A DNA stretch of 64,000 nt from Tamarix chinensis (GCA_030549775.1 CM060175.1:9136455-9200454); one strand, 5' to 3'; shown: positions 1 to 12,429, numbered from the stretch's first letter. The notes: generated by a model not told the origin, from the letters alone. A program made the numbers and translations.

Positions 1-451
1 AAAGTTGTAGGAGGCTATGGGCATAGAATTTGAGGATGAGTACTGCCTTTTACCTATATATAGATGGATAGACTGAGAGGACTATCCAAACTCTATAGGA
101 TATGCTACAAGCTTATTTCTTAGACTTTCGAGACAGTGGGGACAATCATTTGCATTTGATGGAGTTTTCATACAACAACAATTATTATTCTAGTATAGGG
201 ATTACACCCTTTGAGGCATTGTATGGACGCAAGTGTCGGACACATTTTTGTTAGAGAAAAATTAGAAAGATTATTATACTTGGGATAAAGATAATTGAGG
301 AGAAGATGTTGTAGATTTGATTGATTTAAGATAGGATAAAGGTAGCTCAGAATTAACCACCTAGATAACCCTTCATTACATACTTTTTCTCTTCTTCCCC
401 AACTTAGAGTTGTTGACTTCAGGGATGAAGTCTCTTTTAAGGGGGTAGTAG
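1..451 (+). pseudogene. Ty3/gypsy (Tekay-type) integrase C-terminal remnant and 3' end of pol
   Basis: Positions about 40-255 translate, with an in-frame stop, to an integrase core tail: a STAFYLYIDG-TERTIQTL stretch followed by DNHLHLMEFSYNNNYYSS and FEALYGRKCRT, the standard Tekay/Del pattern around the last catalytic region (TDGQSERTIQTL, FEALYGRKCRSP). Positions 255-350 still resemble the stretch after GRKCR but are frame-broken. A deletion then joins this to the pol end, where RDEVSFKGGSSV (about 418-451) is read just before the LTR. The purine run at 435-450 is the polypurine tract. The element enters from outside the window; only its last part and its 3' LTR are seen. It is non-functional: at least two stops and a large deletion. 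Confidence 0.85.
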
Positions 452-3042
452 TGTAATACTCCGAATTTAATCTAAATCTAATTCTAGATCATTAATATTT
501 TAACCAAACCCTAACTTTGGATGATTGATATTTTAATTTTATCCTAATTCTTGAATATAAATTCTAAACCTAATTCTAATCCTAAACCTAAACTCCTTTT
601 TCTTTTCCCCTTTATCTTTTTAACCTTTCTTTCCCTTTTCTTTTTCCTTTTTCTTCTTCTCTAAGATGATCGGCGTCTTCCTTTTTTTCATCTACATGAT
701 TTCCTCATCTCCTGACCAAATTCCTTCTACCAAGATTCCAGCCTACACCCTACCTATCTAAAATTCATCACTCTACCATCACCTCTCACATTTCAAGGGA
801 AGTGTCATTGGAAAATTTGCCTAAAATTTTCCCCAATTGTGTTGCACCCACACTCACCTCTCTACCTGACTCAAATTCGTACACCACCACCACCTATCTT
901 CTATATATATATCCCTACACTCTATCTCCTTATCTCATTTAATGATTTAGAAAATTCTTCCCACACTCCACCTTCCTTCCCTCAACTTCCTTGTTGTCGT
1001 TTGGCTGAATTCCACCATCATTGTGTGGTGAGTTTCTACATAGTTTTTTCAACCTCACACTACAACACCTCAAACGCATGATCCCCTGATGTTAATCAAC
1101 TTACTTGTGTGATAAACTCATGTTAATCCACCTTATCTACTTCCATAACTCACACTACTTACCCCCTTCAACATCCACAACTCACGCAACATCATCCTCT
1201 AAACTACCCCAACCTCACGCCACCAACACCCACCATATGAGGTCTTCATGCTGCACCACCCCCACTAATCTAAGAACTTCACATATAATCCCCTATCTAT
1301 GTGAGTTCCTCACACAACCCCCCTCCCTTTTGTGCCACTCCCTCATGTCGTGACCTCCATTTGTACCACACTTCTCTTGTGACTTGGTTTGCTTTGATTT
1401 TACCTATTTTCCATCCTCCTTTATCTTAATTATTCCTTAGTTTCTTACATCCTTACCATATATTATTTCTTAGATCCTCCTTTAGCATGTTAGGGTTATA
1501 CTATTTAGAGACTAGTGACATTTTAAGTAAGGATACATGTCATTGTTATGAATTTTTGCAGGTTGTATGTGTTTTGTGTGAAATCACATGCTTATTTTTA
1601 TTATATTGATAATGTAATGTTGTTAATGTTATTATGTGATAGCATGGTATTGTATGATAAAAAATGAGTAAGATGAGAAAGTATATGCTTATATGATATT
1701 GTGGTGATAATTCTTATCTTAAAAACCCTAAGTGGGATAGTATTATGTATGGTATTGTAATGTGAATTTGATAAAGTATGGTAGGTGTTAAATTAGTTGT
1801 ATGGTGATGTAATAAACTGAGGGCCAGAAAATAATATTATCAAACTTATGGTTTGTTTTTGGAAATTTGGGTATTTTGGTTATTATAAGGGTATTTGGGT
1901 CATTTTATGATAATATGAAAAAGAATCATGGAATGATAATATTTGAGGGCTTTTATAAATTATTTTATAAATAATATGATCAAATGATGGTTGAGTAGGA
2001 CACAAGTTATCTAAAAAGGGATTTTGAGTCTTTCAGTAAGATAAGGGTATTTTGTTAATATGGATTAAATATGGTATTTTGGTGATTATAAAATGGAAAT
2101 GAACTTAATATGCTAAGTATGATATGTGAAATATATGGAGTAATTATGAATAGTGTAATTATAGTAAAATGACAACATAGCTTAACTCATGTATAGTAAC
2201 CACAGAGGTAGGTTTGTTATTAAATGTGTAAGATGTGGGAGTTAAACCTTTATTTTTGGATATATTGTTAATAATATTATTTTATGTTGAGGTACTAAAT
2301 TTGATGATTAAATGAGTCTTGTGGGAGGAGTTATTAAATTAGGGTTTCTTGAGGGAATAATTGCTTCTTTCATTGGGTGATGTCCTAATCATCATGTGGT
2401 TATATCTTATGTGTCTTATATATTTATGTTACATCTAGATTATGTACCATGAATTTATTTTATTGATGTCTTCATGTTGGCATCTTAATAAACAACAATT
2501 TAACGAGGCATTAATCACTTAAAGTGAAAAAACACGAGTTAGGACTAAGATATTGAGTTTGTTCCACTATATGATAATAGTGGCTAGGAGAATTTTTCCA
2601 TGAGTGGTGTTTTAGACCATTCCTTTGTTTAAGAATAGTGACTATGAACTTGTTTCCCTAGGAAGTGTTGGGTCTATTCCACCAGTCAATAATAGTGATT
2701 GGAAGCATTTTGCCCTTGGAGGTGCTTTGGTACTTTCTACTATATTAAGAATAGTTGGATATTGAACTCAATGTAAATAAGAAATGGATTTTGGTTATAC
2801 CTAATAGTGGAAATCCTATTTAGTTCTCCTTTTGCATCGTATCATGTTTAATCGTTATGCATGCTTATTCTTCTATATGACCTTATGTATCCTGTGTAGT
2901 CCTACTATGACTGTATTATTTTCTTACTCAGTATGTAGTACACTAATCATCTTTCTCATGGATGATGGTCATCCCTATGAGAAGATGGCTTAAATGTTTT
3001 TGTGCAGATCGATGAGGACCCTTTGGATGATATTGTTTGCCC
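452..3042 (+). repeat. 3' LTR of the Tekay element, truncated at its right end
   Basis: The LTR begins TGTAATACTCCG directly after the polypurine tract. In order it holds an AT-rich stretch, a pyrimidine tract (595-660), a possible TATA-like run (901-912), a C-rich low-complexity stretch (840-1380), AT-rich sequence, and near 2925-2944 the CTTACTCAGTATGTAG motif shared by other LTRs here. It stops abruptly near 3042, where a minus-oriented LTR starts with a purine tract, so the right end is lost. The short open frames at 839-1353 are composition artefacts. Confidence 0.75.
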
Positions 3043-3572
3043 GGTCGAGGAAGAAAGAAAAGAAAGGAAAGGGAGCCGGCTGGGTCACGCGGGAGAAGGA
3101 GGGGGAGAAGAGAAGTGGGCCTGCGGCCTAGACACAGGGGTGGGGAGGAGAAGCAGGCCGGCGGCGGCCCAAAGAAAGAAAAAGAAAGAAAAGAGAAAAA
3201 GAAGAAAAGGAGAAGGAAAAGGGAAAAAAGGAAAAAGAAAAGGGAAAAAGGAATAAAATAATTTAATTGATAAAATAATAAAATGGAATAATTTTGGGTA
3301 ATAAATTTCTTTAATATTTTAATTTAAGATAATTAAAATATAAGGGTTAAAAATGATAGTTTTTGTAAAGTAAGGGTTTAAAAATTTATTTAAATAATAA
3401 GAGTATAATAAAATAATAAAATATTTATTTCAATTTATTAAATATTTATAATAAATTTTATAAGCTCAAAAATCCATAAAATAATTAAATTAGAAATATT
3501 TAAAAGCTAATTTATCCAAAATAAAATTTATTTATTAAAATATAGGCTTTTAAAAAAATTCGGGGGATTACA
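3043..3572 (-). repeat. 3' LTR remnant of the gag-only element
   Basis: On the minus strand it starts TGTAATCCCCCG at 3572 after the polypurine tract, continues through an AT-rich 270-bp stretch, and ends in the purine-rich block (3045-3255 on +) typical of this LTR family. The rest is missing at the junction with the + LTR at about 3042. Confidence 0.75.
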
Positions 3573-3779
3573 TCACTACCTCCTTAAAGAAAAACCTCGT
3601 CCCCAAGGTTTACGCCTTAGTAATATGGATTACAAAGAGGGATTCTAAGCTGCTTGGGATAACTAACCCCTTAAAGAGGAACTTACTTAGCTAAGGAAAA
3701 ACAACTACACACAAAATTAATAGTACAAACAATCACGTGGGACCCGACGGATAGCTTGAAGAGGTTGCATCATGATCGG

Positions 3780-4760
3780 TCGCTTGCTCATCTTCTTTGA
3801 TTAATGAGGCTGAACGGGTTGCTCCAAGTTCCTGATTCTGCCGAACCGATGGTTGCTATGGCCTCTGGATTCCTTCACGGGGTGCGCTGTAGCATTCGTA
3901 GCTCCTGTTCCCAAGCTGCCCACAATCATGGCATTGGACCAGCTTTCCCATGCAATCCTTGCCCGAATGATCTCTTCTACAACGACGACAGTGGTAATGC
4001 CTGGTTGGTCTCTTGCTAGCCTTGCCACCGGGAGTACTCTGAGTCTTCTTACGTCGGACTTTAGATTGCCGTTGAGGCTGTACCCGCAAAATCCTATTGT
4101 TGGGGCGATGACTCTTTTCTCCGAACTCGGTCTCTTCCTTCTTCCTCTTGCCTAGGATGGAGGCTTATTCTTGGACCAAGGCATCCGCGTTACATGTCCG
4201 CTTGTACACCGTACTTAGATCAGGAAAAATGTTGGTGCCCATCATGCTTCGGATGTTGAAGTGAAGTCCTTGCTCGAATTGAAAGACCACTGTAGCCTGG
4301 CTAGCTGCTATCCCGGGGGCGAACCTTAGCAACTCCGTGAATCGTGCGTAGTACTCTCGGATCGACAAGCTTCCCTACGTTAGCTCCATGAATTCCTTGA
4401 GTTTGGCCCTCTTGAGACTTTCTGCGTAGAAATGCATGTGGATTGCAGTCTTGAAGTCTTCCCAAGATACTGGTCGTCCTCCTTGAGTTCGAAAGTCTCC
4501 CCACAAAGTGTCAGCTGATCCTTGAAGGAAGTACGCCACGATGTTCGTTCTTTACTCTTCAAGGCAGTTGAGTGCCTCAAATGTTCTATCAAAATCTCGT
4601 ATCCAGTTCTCTAAGACCACGGGGTCTTCTTTCCCGTCGTAGGTTGGGGGCTAGTGACGGGAAAGTCTATAGAGCCAATCCTCTCCAATACTCGTTGGTG
4701 GTAAAGTAGCTTGAGGTTGAGACACCGAGGAACGTTGAGCTAATCCCATAAGTACTTAGA
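3780..4760 (-). pseudogene. Tekay-type gag with two zinc knuckles, frame-broken
   Basis: Gag is the capsid/nucleocapsid polyprotein that packages element RNA. From the N side (high coordinates) the minus strand reads PPTYDGKEDPVVLENW, RTFEALNCLEE, SADTLWGDFRTQGGRPV, SWEDFKTAIHMHFYAES and LKEFMELT, then after a stop SIREYYARFTELLRFAPGI and FEQGL, the retrotransposon gag core. Further on, at 3880-4000, are two degenerate zinc knuckles: CRRCRRDHSGKDC (spacing one residue short of CX2CX4HX4C) and CHDCGQLGNRSYEC (histidine replaced by asparagine). The same pair of knuckles occurs in the + strand Tekay gag at 46430-46560, tying the two elements to one lineage. Several frameshifts and stops; not functional. 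Confidence 0.85.
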
Positions 4761-5267
4761 ACGCTCTCTCTAGATTGTTGACTCGCTCGTCTCAGTCCAT
4801 CTTGAGTTAGCTATAAAACAGAAATGTGTTAGGGAAGGTGCTATTTTCTCAAGCTAGGTGACCTAAACCGAGGTCACTTAATCTACCCATACCCAACTCT
4901 CAAGACTAATCCGGGTTTTTTCAAAACGAGAGAAATAGGAGGAAAACCTTATAAGAATCATTTAAACTTAGAACTCATGTGAAATACTTTGATACTAACT
5001 TGTAGTATCAGATTAAAAAGGTTACAATCGAAAGAGTACGGTCGAAACATACTTCAAAATCCAATAAAATTTCGTAAACCAAATTTATTTTCGAAAACGA
5101 GCGTGGTCAAAAGGACCAACTGCTCAGATACCAACTTGTAGTATCAGCTAAAACATTAGAGATGGAAAAAGGTTTTCAAAACCAACTCTGAGTGTAAATG
5201 TTTTTAAATCAAGAAAACTTCGTTAAACCAAACATTTTCGAACAAAAGCGTGGTTATCGGAACCAAA

Positions 5268-5279
5268 GCTTTGATACCA
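5268..5279 (-). other. Primer binding site, initiator tRNA-Met type
   Basis: The minus strand reads TGGTATCAAAGC, one mismatch from TGGTATCAGAGC, the complement of the plant initiator tRNA-Met 3' end. It lies three bases from the LTR end at 5283, the expected place to prime minus-strand DNA synthesis. Confidence 0.9.
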
Positions 5280-5939
5280 ACTTGTAACATCCCCAAAATT
5301 CACTACTGAAAATTTTCGTTTAATTAAAAGAAAATTAGCGGAAGCGAAATAACAAAACCGTGAATTTTGGGGATATTACTGCCACACTTAGTACCAGACC
5401 GGCTCACTCATACCGTTCCAGTACCAAGTGCTAAGGCTAAAAGAGTAAAATACAATTTTACGAGAAACTTAAGCATTTAAACATCAGAGTAGCGCAGTAA
5501 ACAATTTACGAGAGTAAAATCCAACAACGGTAGTTTCAAAATAACAAATACATTGAATTTAAAAGAGACAAATTAAAACCCTAGAATTTACCGGATAGTG
5601 CCTTACGCTCTTTCCCGAGAGCCCACTTGAATAGCACCTGAATACGACCTTCAGGGGTACTGCCTATTGAATAGGCTGGAGCCCCACGAATGGAACCCTT
5701 CTGTACTACGGTACTGAGTAACCCTTTAAATACACACTTAAAAATAGGTCCACAATGTCACACATGATACTACATACATACATAATGAAAGGTAAATACT
5801 TAAGATCCACTGTCGTACAACCACATACTTAACGCATCAATAGTTATTAATAGGCCATAGAGAACAATCGATACATTTGGGCCTTAAGCCCTTAATCCAT
5901 CATTATCAATCATATCAGATTATAATTATTCATGTGAGT

Positions 5940-6260
5940 GCAAGAACCCTATTATTATAGCTAGTGGAACGGTCATACATATAGGGCAGAACGCTCCTGA
6001 CCACTTATTTGCCGGTGGACCGATCTCCAGGGCAGAACGCTCCTAGCCACTATTATTCGCCGGTGGACCGGTCTGGCCCCGACTCACATCATATTCCACT
6101 ATAAGTTATTAGTATTTTCCATAATTTATTCACAGCCAAATCAAATTTATTGAGCTCGGGACCCCCACTATTCTAGCCGGTGGATCGGAAAACAAATATA
6201 CATCATCCAAGGTAAAACATCCTGGGCCACTATTATATCCGGTGGATCGGTACTCATAAT
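5940..6260 (-). repeat. CCGGTGGA tandem repeat blocks in LTR copy 1
   Basis: Units of roughly 45-55 bp contain CCACTATTAT, then GCCGGTGGACCGGTC, then an AGGGCAGAACGCTCCT segment. They form two blocks separated by a CACTATAAGTTATTAGT spacer and a GAGCTCGGGAC lead-in. The same two-block plan recurs at 34365-34720 and 49815-50165. Confidence 0.85.
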
Positions 6261-6959
6261 ATATAATTCAACTGGGCCCAACTCATTAATCTTTCACTTT
6301 AACGATTAGTGTTTTCCCTTTTTAATCAGCACAACAATTTCATTTATTTGCCTCGATAGGGAGATCAAGATCCTGGGACACAAAGGTACACCGGTCGCAT
6401 TGGTGCATAAAAGCTACTCAGTACCCTTCAACTATCAACCCAGGGACGCAAAGGTACCCTGGTCGTACTGGTACATAAAGCTAACTCAGTACCCTACCGA
6501 CAATGACACCTAATTCTTAAGTATGCATACCCCCTAACTAGGTCCGTAGAGCTAGATAGAGTAGATATAAGGCCTATTTGGGGCACAAAGGCACTCTAGC
6601 AAATACTAAATAATTGTGGGCTAAACCACGTCTTTAGGGTAGCGACCCCTAAAGAGCCACCATTCCCGATCTCGAGGTATTTTACTTTAAGTATTAGTGT
6701 CTTAATTAATGGTGATCACAAAAGCACAACAATCAGATAATTATTCACTTTTAATCATTCAGATATCATCAAAAAATTCTTATTCAAATAGTTTTCCAAG
6801 GTAACACAGAATACTTCTTAAGGTCATCCTAATCCCATCTAATTTCGAATTATAATTCATTTTTGTGATACTTACTAATCATCAAATGCTCCTATCTCGC
6901 TAATCAGCGTTATTTGAGTCATATGATGAATTTCCACAATCACAATGACATATTAGATA

Positions 6960-8170
6960 CAAACTACTCATTTACCCCCTTACTTATAAAATTACTAAGT
7001 CATCCCTTCCTTACTTGACAAATTACCATATTACCCTCCTTGTTATAAAATTACCAAGCTACCCCTTACTCGATTTAGGTTACCAAGTTATTACTCATAC
7101 TTATTAGGTCACTAATTCCCCTTAATAATTATTACACTTATATACTTTCCATTTAGTTGGTTAGATTATCACTTTGCCCTTTTTCCTTTATTATAATTAA
7201 TAAATTATCCTTGAGTTAGTAAATTACCAAATTACCCATCCTCATTATCCTAATTACCAAAGTAGCCCTTTATTTAGTTAATTACTAAATTACCATCCTC
7301 TATTATCAATTACCAAACTACCCTTCTTCATTGTCAAACTTACCAAATTATCCTTTGGTTGGTTAAATTACCAAATTACCCTTTTGTATGATCATAATTA
7401 CAATTTTACCCTTCTCCATTATTAAATTTACCAAATTACCCTTTAGTTATCTAAATTACCAAATTGCCCTTCTTAATTGTTATAATTACCAAACTACCCT
7501 ACTCCATTATCAAAATTACAAAAATACCCTCTAGTCGGTTAAATTACCAAATTACCCCTCACATTTACCATATTTACCATTTTACCCTTCTCCATTATTA
7601 AATTATCAAATTACCCTTTTCTTTTATTAAATTATTATTTTACCCTTCTCAATTATTATAATTATCAAGTTACTCCTTTCCAATTTTCACTTTTACCCCT
7701 TTTATTTACCAAAATTACCCCTTTACTTTCAAATTTACCATTTTACCCCTTAACTTCTAAAAATTACCATAACACCCTTTCTCTTACAAAGAATACCATT
7801 TTATCCTTAATTACAAAATTACCATTTTACCTCCTTTAATTTCCAAATTACCATTTTGCCCTTTAATCACAAAGTCACTATTTTTCCCTTTAATTACAAA
7901 ATTATAATTTTACCCTTTTATTATAAATTTTCCATTTTACCCTCTTCTTACAAAATTACCAATTTACCATTTAATCACAAAATTACTATTTTACCCTTTA
8001 TTCACGAAATTACCATTTTACCCCTTTAATTACAAAATTACCATTTTACCCCCTTACTTCCAAAATGACTAATTTATCCCTTACTTCCAAAATTACCATT
8101 TTATCCTTTTATTAACAAATTTGCTATTTTACCCTTGTCTCCAAAATTACCATAATACCATTTTTAATTG
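6960..8170. repeat. Degenerate AT/pyrimidine minisatellite in LTR copy 1
   Basis: Several dozen degenerate units of about 18-30 bp share the core AAATTACCATTTTACCCTTT. They have drifted but keep the TTACC/TTTACC pulse throughout. The array fills the gap that in the other two giant LTRs holds different simple repeats, so it is a local expansion within the LTR. Confidence 0.9.
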
Positions 8171-9594
8171 AGAATTACCTTTTTGCTCTTAGTACACCAC
8201 TTATATTAAATTATTATTATTACTACATAAAATATTAATATTAACTCCTCATCCACCACTCTTATAGCTAATATAACATTATTAGCACCCATATATATAT
8301 TAGGCCATATTCTTGTATAGGATACCTTACTAAAATCCCCTACGGCTTCCAAAATATTAATCATGCATTAAGAATCACAATAGCATAATATAACATGGTT
8401 AATACTTAACATTTTCATTAACAACCAAACTCTTATCCTAAATAATATTTCCATACATAGCAATAATCTATCATGCTTCCTTTTTGTCAATCAACACAAG
8501 AACCACATATATCATATTAAACAATATAAACCAAGCATAATAATATATTAAAAATCCTAATGTGCTAACATACATTAATTCATGCGTTTAAGTGGGATTT
8601 AACGATTACCTCGATTCCCACAAAAAACAAACCTTACCGGTATCTCGGTTAAAGGTCCAAACTTTGATTATCAAAACCAATACCTAAAAATAATATCAAG
8701 GCTTATTACATTAGAAAAGATAAAAACCAAATTATAAGGCTTTATAACACTTAATTAATCAAATAATTAAACTAAAATATTATTATACCTTAAAAATCAT
8801 TAAACAACTAAATTAAGAAATGTTGAGACTCATGCTACTCATGCAGCATGAGTTGCATGCAAAGAATTGGGGAGGAGGGGCTCGAAGGTGGTGAAAAGAG
8901 GGAAGAATGGGCATTTTCGGGTTAGAGGTTTGGGGCTAAGAAAAAGACATGATGGGGAAGGATTTGGGGCAATGGAATGGTGTAGAAGTGTAGAGGGGAT
9001 GTAGGTGGTGGTCGGGGATGGGTTGAACGTGGCTGAGGGCGGTAGAGCGACGACGGCGAAACAAAAACAGGGGGAGAGAATGGAGGAGAAGAAAGGGAGA
9101 AAAGGAGGGTTGGGGGCATGTGAGGCTTTGCGAAAAATGGCCGAATGGGATAGGAAGGGAAGAAGAAAAAGAAGAAGGAGAGAGAGGAGGGGATAGGTAG
9201 GCTCGAGGGTGGCGGTAGGCGGTAGGGGGATGGGAGTTGTAGGGAGAGGGAGAGGAAGGTGTGGTAATGGTAGGGAGAGGAAGAGAGAGAGATGGTAGGG
9301 TTGGTATGACAAGAAAACGATGAGAAGGAGAGGGAGGGGGACCGGGGAGGTCAACGGGGGAGAGGGAGTTGCAGGTTGGGCGGAAAAAATGGTGGAGGAT
9401 GGTCGGGATTATCGCCAGGGAAAGAAGAAGAAGAAGAAGGGAAGAAGAAACAAGGGTCGGGGGGCTGGGGTGCTGGGCGTGCGACGGGCGGTCGAGAAAA
9501 GAAAGCAGCAGGCCACCCCTGTCGAGGAACAAAGAAAAGAAAGGAAAAGGAGCCTGGACTTATGTCCATTGTGGTGATTGGCTTCGGCCTAGAC

Positions 9595-10625
9595 TTTATA
9601 TCCTTTTTTGGATAGGCTTCCATGGTATGTAAGACCATATCCTTCACTCGATAATAATAAAATATGACTGTTAAGTAAGTAATTGATCAAATATAAATGA
9701 TGATTAAGAGATGATTAAGAGAATGACTAATACTTGGTAAGAAAGGAAGTAACGACATGATTAGTTGAAAAATGAGTAAAGTTGGTTATTACACTTGGCT
9801 AATGGTTGACCTGCCTATTTGATTATGAAATGGAATATTGATGAGTTGACTCACTTATCTCTTATATGGATTTACTAATGGTATAACTTGAAGATTTGGT
9901 TAATTGGAATCAACCCTAGAGGTTGTTTGTTCTCCTTGCCATTTAGTGTGTATATGCTTATGTGGAAAGGTAGTAAGTCTATGCATGAAGTATTCTACTT
10001 GTTGGAATTATGCATGGTGATATGACTTCATGTATTCATATCTTCATATATGGCCTTATCATGGTGCATACTGTAATCTATATTTATGTATGATAAACTA
10101 GTATACATGTGTATATTAAGGGAACAACTTGGCTTACTTAGTATGTAGCATACTGATGTGTCCGTTTGCTAGGTCACCTGTTCATTCCCATGGATAAAAG
10201 ACCTTGTGCAGGTTTTTAGGGATCGCTAGTAAAATGCCTACATTAGATAGGTCTAAACTTGTGAGTAAGGACATATGAAAGGTTTTAATAAGGTCCGTGG
10301 AGAACCGCTGTATTTGCCTTGGGCCTTGTGTCCTAACCTATGCTTTGTAAATTTATACTTTTAATGTGTATTCTATAATGATTTGATCAGAACTCATTAG
10401 GGTTGTTTATTGTAAAATTTTTGGAATCGGTTCAATTAAAACATTATTTACACACTCTGTTGTTTTAATGTTTTATTGGTTTAACTTTATATCTAATATG
10501 GGGTAGGCTACAGAAGTCTAACTTATGTCTAGTACGACGGTAACACCCCATTTTTCAAAGTATTTTCTACTTCTACAACATGTTTTTAACAAAAAATTTC
10601 AGTAGTAAAAAATGGGGGTGTTATA
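9595..10625 (+). repeat. + strand LTR fragment (3' half)
   Basis: It carries the shared motif CTTACTTAGTATGTAGCATACTGATG at 10134-10158, containing a perfect 6-bp hairpin AGTATG-TAG-CATACT (10140-10154), followed by TTCATTCCCATGG and CTTGTGCAGG. The end has the inverted box pair GTAACACCCCATTTTT (10550s) and TTTCAGTAGTAAAAAATGGGGGTGTTA (about 10598-10624), which marks the U5 end in this family. No primer site follows, so the internal domain is gone. The left limit is uncertain. Confidence 0.65.
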
Positions 10626-10759
10626 GAAATACTACTCAACTCCATCAACTATAGTTCTATCATCCAACCAACACATGAGTGTACCTACAAATTGTTTTTT
10701 GAAAGAGCTTGTATTTTGGGGTAGTGTATGCTACTTGATATTGATGCTTGAATCTAAAT

Positions 10760-11160
10760 GGAGATATGCTTTGGTACTATGAGTTCAAGGACTTATCATA
10801 TTGTTCTATGAATTCTTTTAATGTCATTTTCAACTGAACATATCCATCAAAGAATGCATTTTTGCTTTCACTCTTTTGAGTTGTGGACATCCCTTTCGAA
10901 AATATGTTTTTGACAAATGTTGGTACCCATCATTTGCGCTTATCAAACATTGAGCACAACCACCCATTGTTTTTAAGCTCATAAATTTTCAACAATTCAC
11001 CCCAACTTTCTTCAAAACCTTGTGTGGTCAAAGAGTCATATGCAACATTATTAATGTCACATTGGATTTCTTCTACATCAAATGTGACTTGAACTTTTTT
11101 GAGATTTTCTTCATAATATGCCATAAGAACCATCAACGCCATACCTAAGGTAGTAATTGA
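10760..11160 (-). pseudogene. FAR1/FHY3-type (MULE-derived) transposase domain fragment
   Basis: The minus strand reads YEENLKKVQVTFDVEEI, NVAYDSLTTQGFEESWGELLK, YELKNNGWLCSMFDKRK, then a stop and WVPTFVKNIFSKGMSTTQKS and ESKNAFFDGYVQLKMTLKEF. This is the family pattern of FAR1-related proteins and their Mutator-like transposase ancestors (W...L...Y...WL...Y..R..WVPAFVK..F.AGMSTTQRSES.N.FFDGY). The frame has at least one stop and no continuation on either side. It may be part of a MULE or of a domesticated FAR1-related gene. Its neighbours (LTR end at 10625, AT-rich DNA above 11200) give no more context. Confidence 0.8.
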
Positions 11161-11918
11161 CCATTGACATTTTGCATTGCTCTATTTTTGATTAGTAACT
11201 TTGATCTAAAAAACTTTTATGCATTAGTTTCTTTGATCTTAATACCCAAAATATCCAAGTAGTCACTCTCCTCTGGAGCAACGGACAACGAAAAGCAACA
11301 AACGGAGGTAGGGGCGAACGAAGGCAATGGTGACCTAATATAGGGGTGAACATCTGTCTATATGGTGGCGAAAGGAAGAGTGAACATAGTAAAAAGAAAA
11401 TAAAATTTTGAATTTTGATTTCGAAAGAAGCTTGTTGCATATGAATTCTTATTCATTTGTTTTATTTTTAATTTTCTTTTAGTTTTATTTGAATTTAGTC
11501 TTATGTATCTTTGGGAACTAGTAAATTAATTAGTTGAAGTTTCTAAAAATTTTTGTATCTAATTGTATGTTACTTTATTAAAAAATTGAATACCTTGTAG
11601 GGCCACTTCCATAACTACACATATTTAGGTATTGTTTGAAATTTTCATATAGGTACAATGGATTTTATGTTTCATGAGAGATTTTTTTTTCTTTCTATTT
11701 TTTATGATAGTAAAATTTAATTTATTATTCTTTTTAATAATTGGAAGGGATGTTTTAGGTAGTCTATATTTTATAGACCATAGGGTCTCATACTTTAAAA
11801 ATAGTAATAGATTATAGATAATAGATTACAATATTTTGAAATTAATTTTAATTTCATTTTGGATCAGTTTTTTTTGTAGAAAATATATGTTTACAGATGT
11901 TAGGGTGTCATCGGCTTG
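11160..11918. other. AT-rich sequence without recognisable gene
   Basis: No protein family, LTR end motif or repeat was recognised. The open frame on the minus strand at 11192-11440 has no recognisable content. Confidence 0.6.
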
Positions 11919-11926
11919 GTGGTGCA

Positions 11927-12429
11927 TAGGGATGATAATTTTTCCCGCAGGTTCGGGGCCCTGTCGGGGATTCCCCGTTCGGGTTCGGGGAGAGAATTCG
12001 GGGATCGGGTTCAGGTTCGGGGATTCTTAACGGGGATTTTTTTGGGTACGGGGCGGGGACGGGTTTGGGGTCCCCATCCCCGAACCCGCCCCGAAATTTG
12101 TTTTATATATATTTTGATATAATTATATATATATAATTTTTTTATAGAATATAAATTAAAAATATAATATAAAAAAATAGTTTGAAGATCGGGTATAAAG
12201 TCGGGTTTCGGGGATCGGGTCGGATTTTAAGAACGGAGAATAAATCGGGGATGAAAAATAAATCGGGGATCGGGTCGGGTATGGAGATTTGATCCCCGCG
12301 GGGATCGGGTCGGAAAATCCCCGATAAAAAAATAACGGGGATCGAGTCGGATTCGGAAATTATTTTCCTTATCGGATCCGAAAATGGGGATGGGGTCCCC
12401 GTCCCCGACCCGTCCCGTTGCCTTCCCTA
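11927..12429. mobile_element. Non-autonomous hAT-type element, 503 bp, with 8-bp target duplication
   Basis: Both flanks are the 8-mer GTGGTGCA (11919-11926 and 12430-12437), the target-site duplication length of the hAT superfamily. The ends are degenerate terminal inverted repeats: TAGGGATGATAAT on the left and, read inward on the minus strand, TAGGGAAGGCAACGGGACGGG on the right. The interior is packed with GGGGATCGGGTCGG-type boxes in both orientations around an AT-rich centre, and could fold into a long imperfect hairpin. No transposase is encoded, so it would have been moved by a hAT transposase elsewhere. It lies about 270 bp upstream of the ATG at 12697. Confidence 0.85.

Larger units (their letters stand above)
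3043..9594 (-). mobile_element. Pol-less (gag-only) Tekay-like LTR element, minus strand
   Basis: Read on the minus strand, the order is 5' LTR (9594-5283), primer binding site (5279-5268), gag (about 4760-3780), a short 3' tail, polypurine tract (about 3590-3575) and 3' LTR (3572-3043). The internal region is only about 1.7 kb and has no protease, RT, RNase H or integrase. The tail reads VNLGDEVFL-GGSDVI just before the LTR, the same peptide that ends the intact relatives, so the 3' border is genuine. The outer ends of both LTRs are truncated. The two LTRs agree closely at 3044-3077 and 9521-9554 (two differences in 34 bases), so they belong together. It could be a deletion derivative or a member of a non-autonomous gag-only lineage. 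Confidence 0.75.
5283..9594 (-). repeat. 5' LTR of the gag-only element (giant LTR, copy 1)
   Basis: The + strand starts TGTAACATCCCC, so the minus strand ends GGGGATGTTACA next to the primer site. Going up in coordinate it contains an inverted pair of AAAATTCAC-type boxes (5290-5375), the CTTAGTACCAGACCGG motif, a GTAC-TACG-GTAC hairpin plus GAGTAA (about 5703-5719), two blocks of CCGGTGGA repeats (5940-6260), a 72-bp duplication (6365-6505), a 1.2-kb minisatellite (6960-8170), and a purine/GC-rich block (8840-9590). Compared with the copies at 33651-38233 and 49195-53975, the last few hundred AT-rich bases are missing, so it is truncated on the right. Open frames of up to 198 codons in the GC-rich block are low-complexity and not conserved between copies. 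Confidence 0.8.

Noticed and set aside
3002..3261. Lys/Arg-rich frames of 74-84 codons
   Set aside because: Purine tract of an LTR remnant, spanning the junction of two LTRs in opposite orientation.
5940..6260. CCGGTGGA repeats considered as a CRISPR-like array
   Set aside because: Eukaryotic LTR context, degenerate repeats, linkers that are themselves repeated, no Cas genes; the same array recurs in three LTRs.
8839..9577. Long overlapping open frames on both strands (up to 198 codons)
   Set aside because: GC-rich, low-complexity LTR sequence; frames overlap on both strands and are not conserved in the other giant LTR copies.
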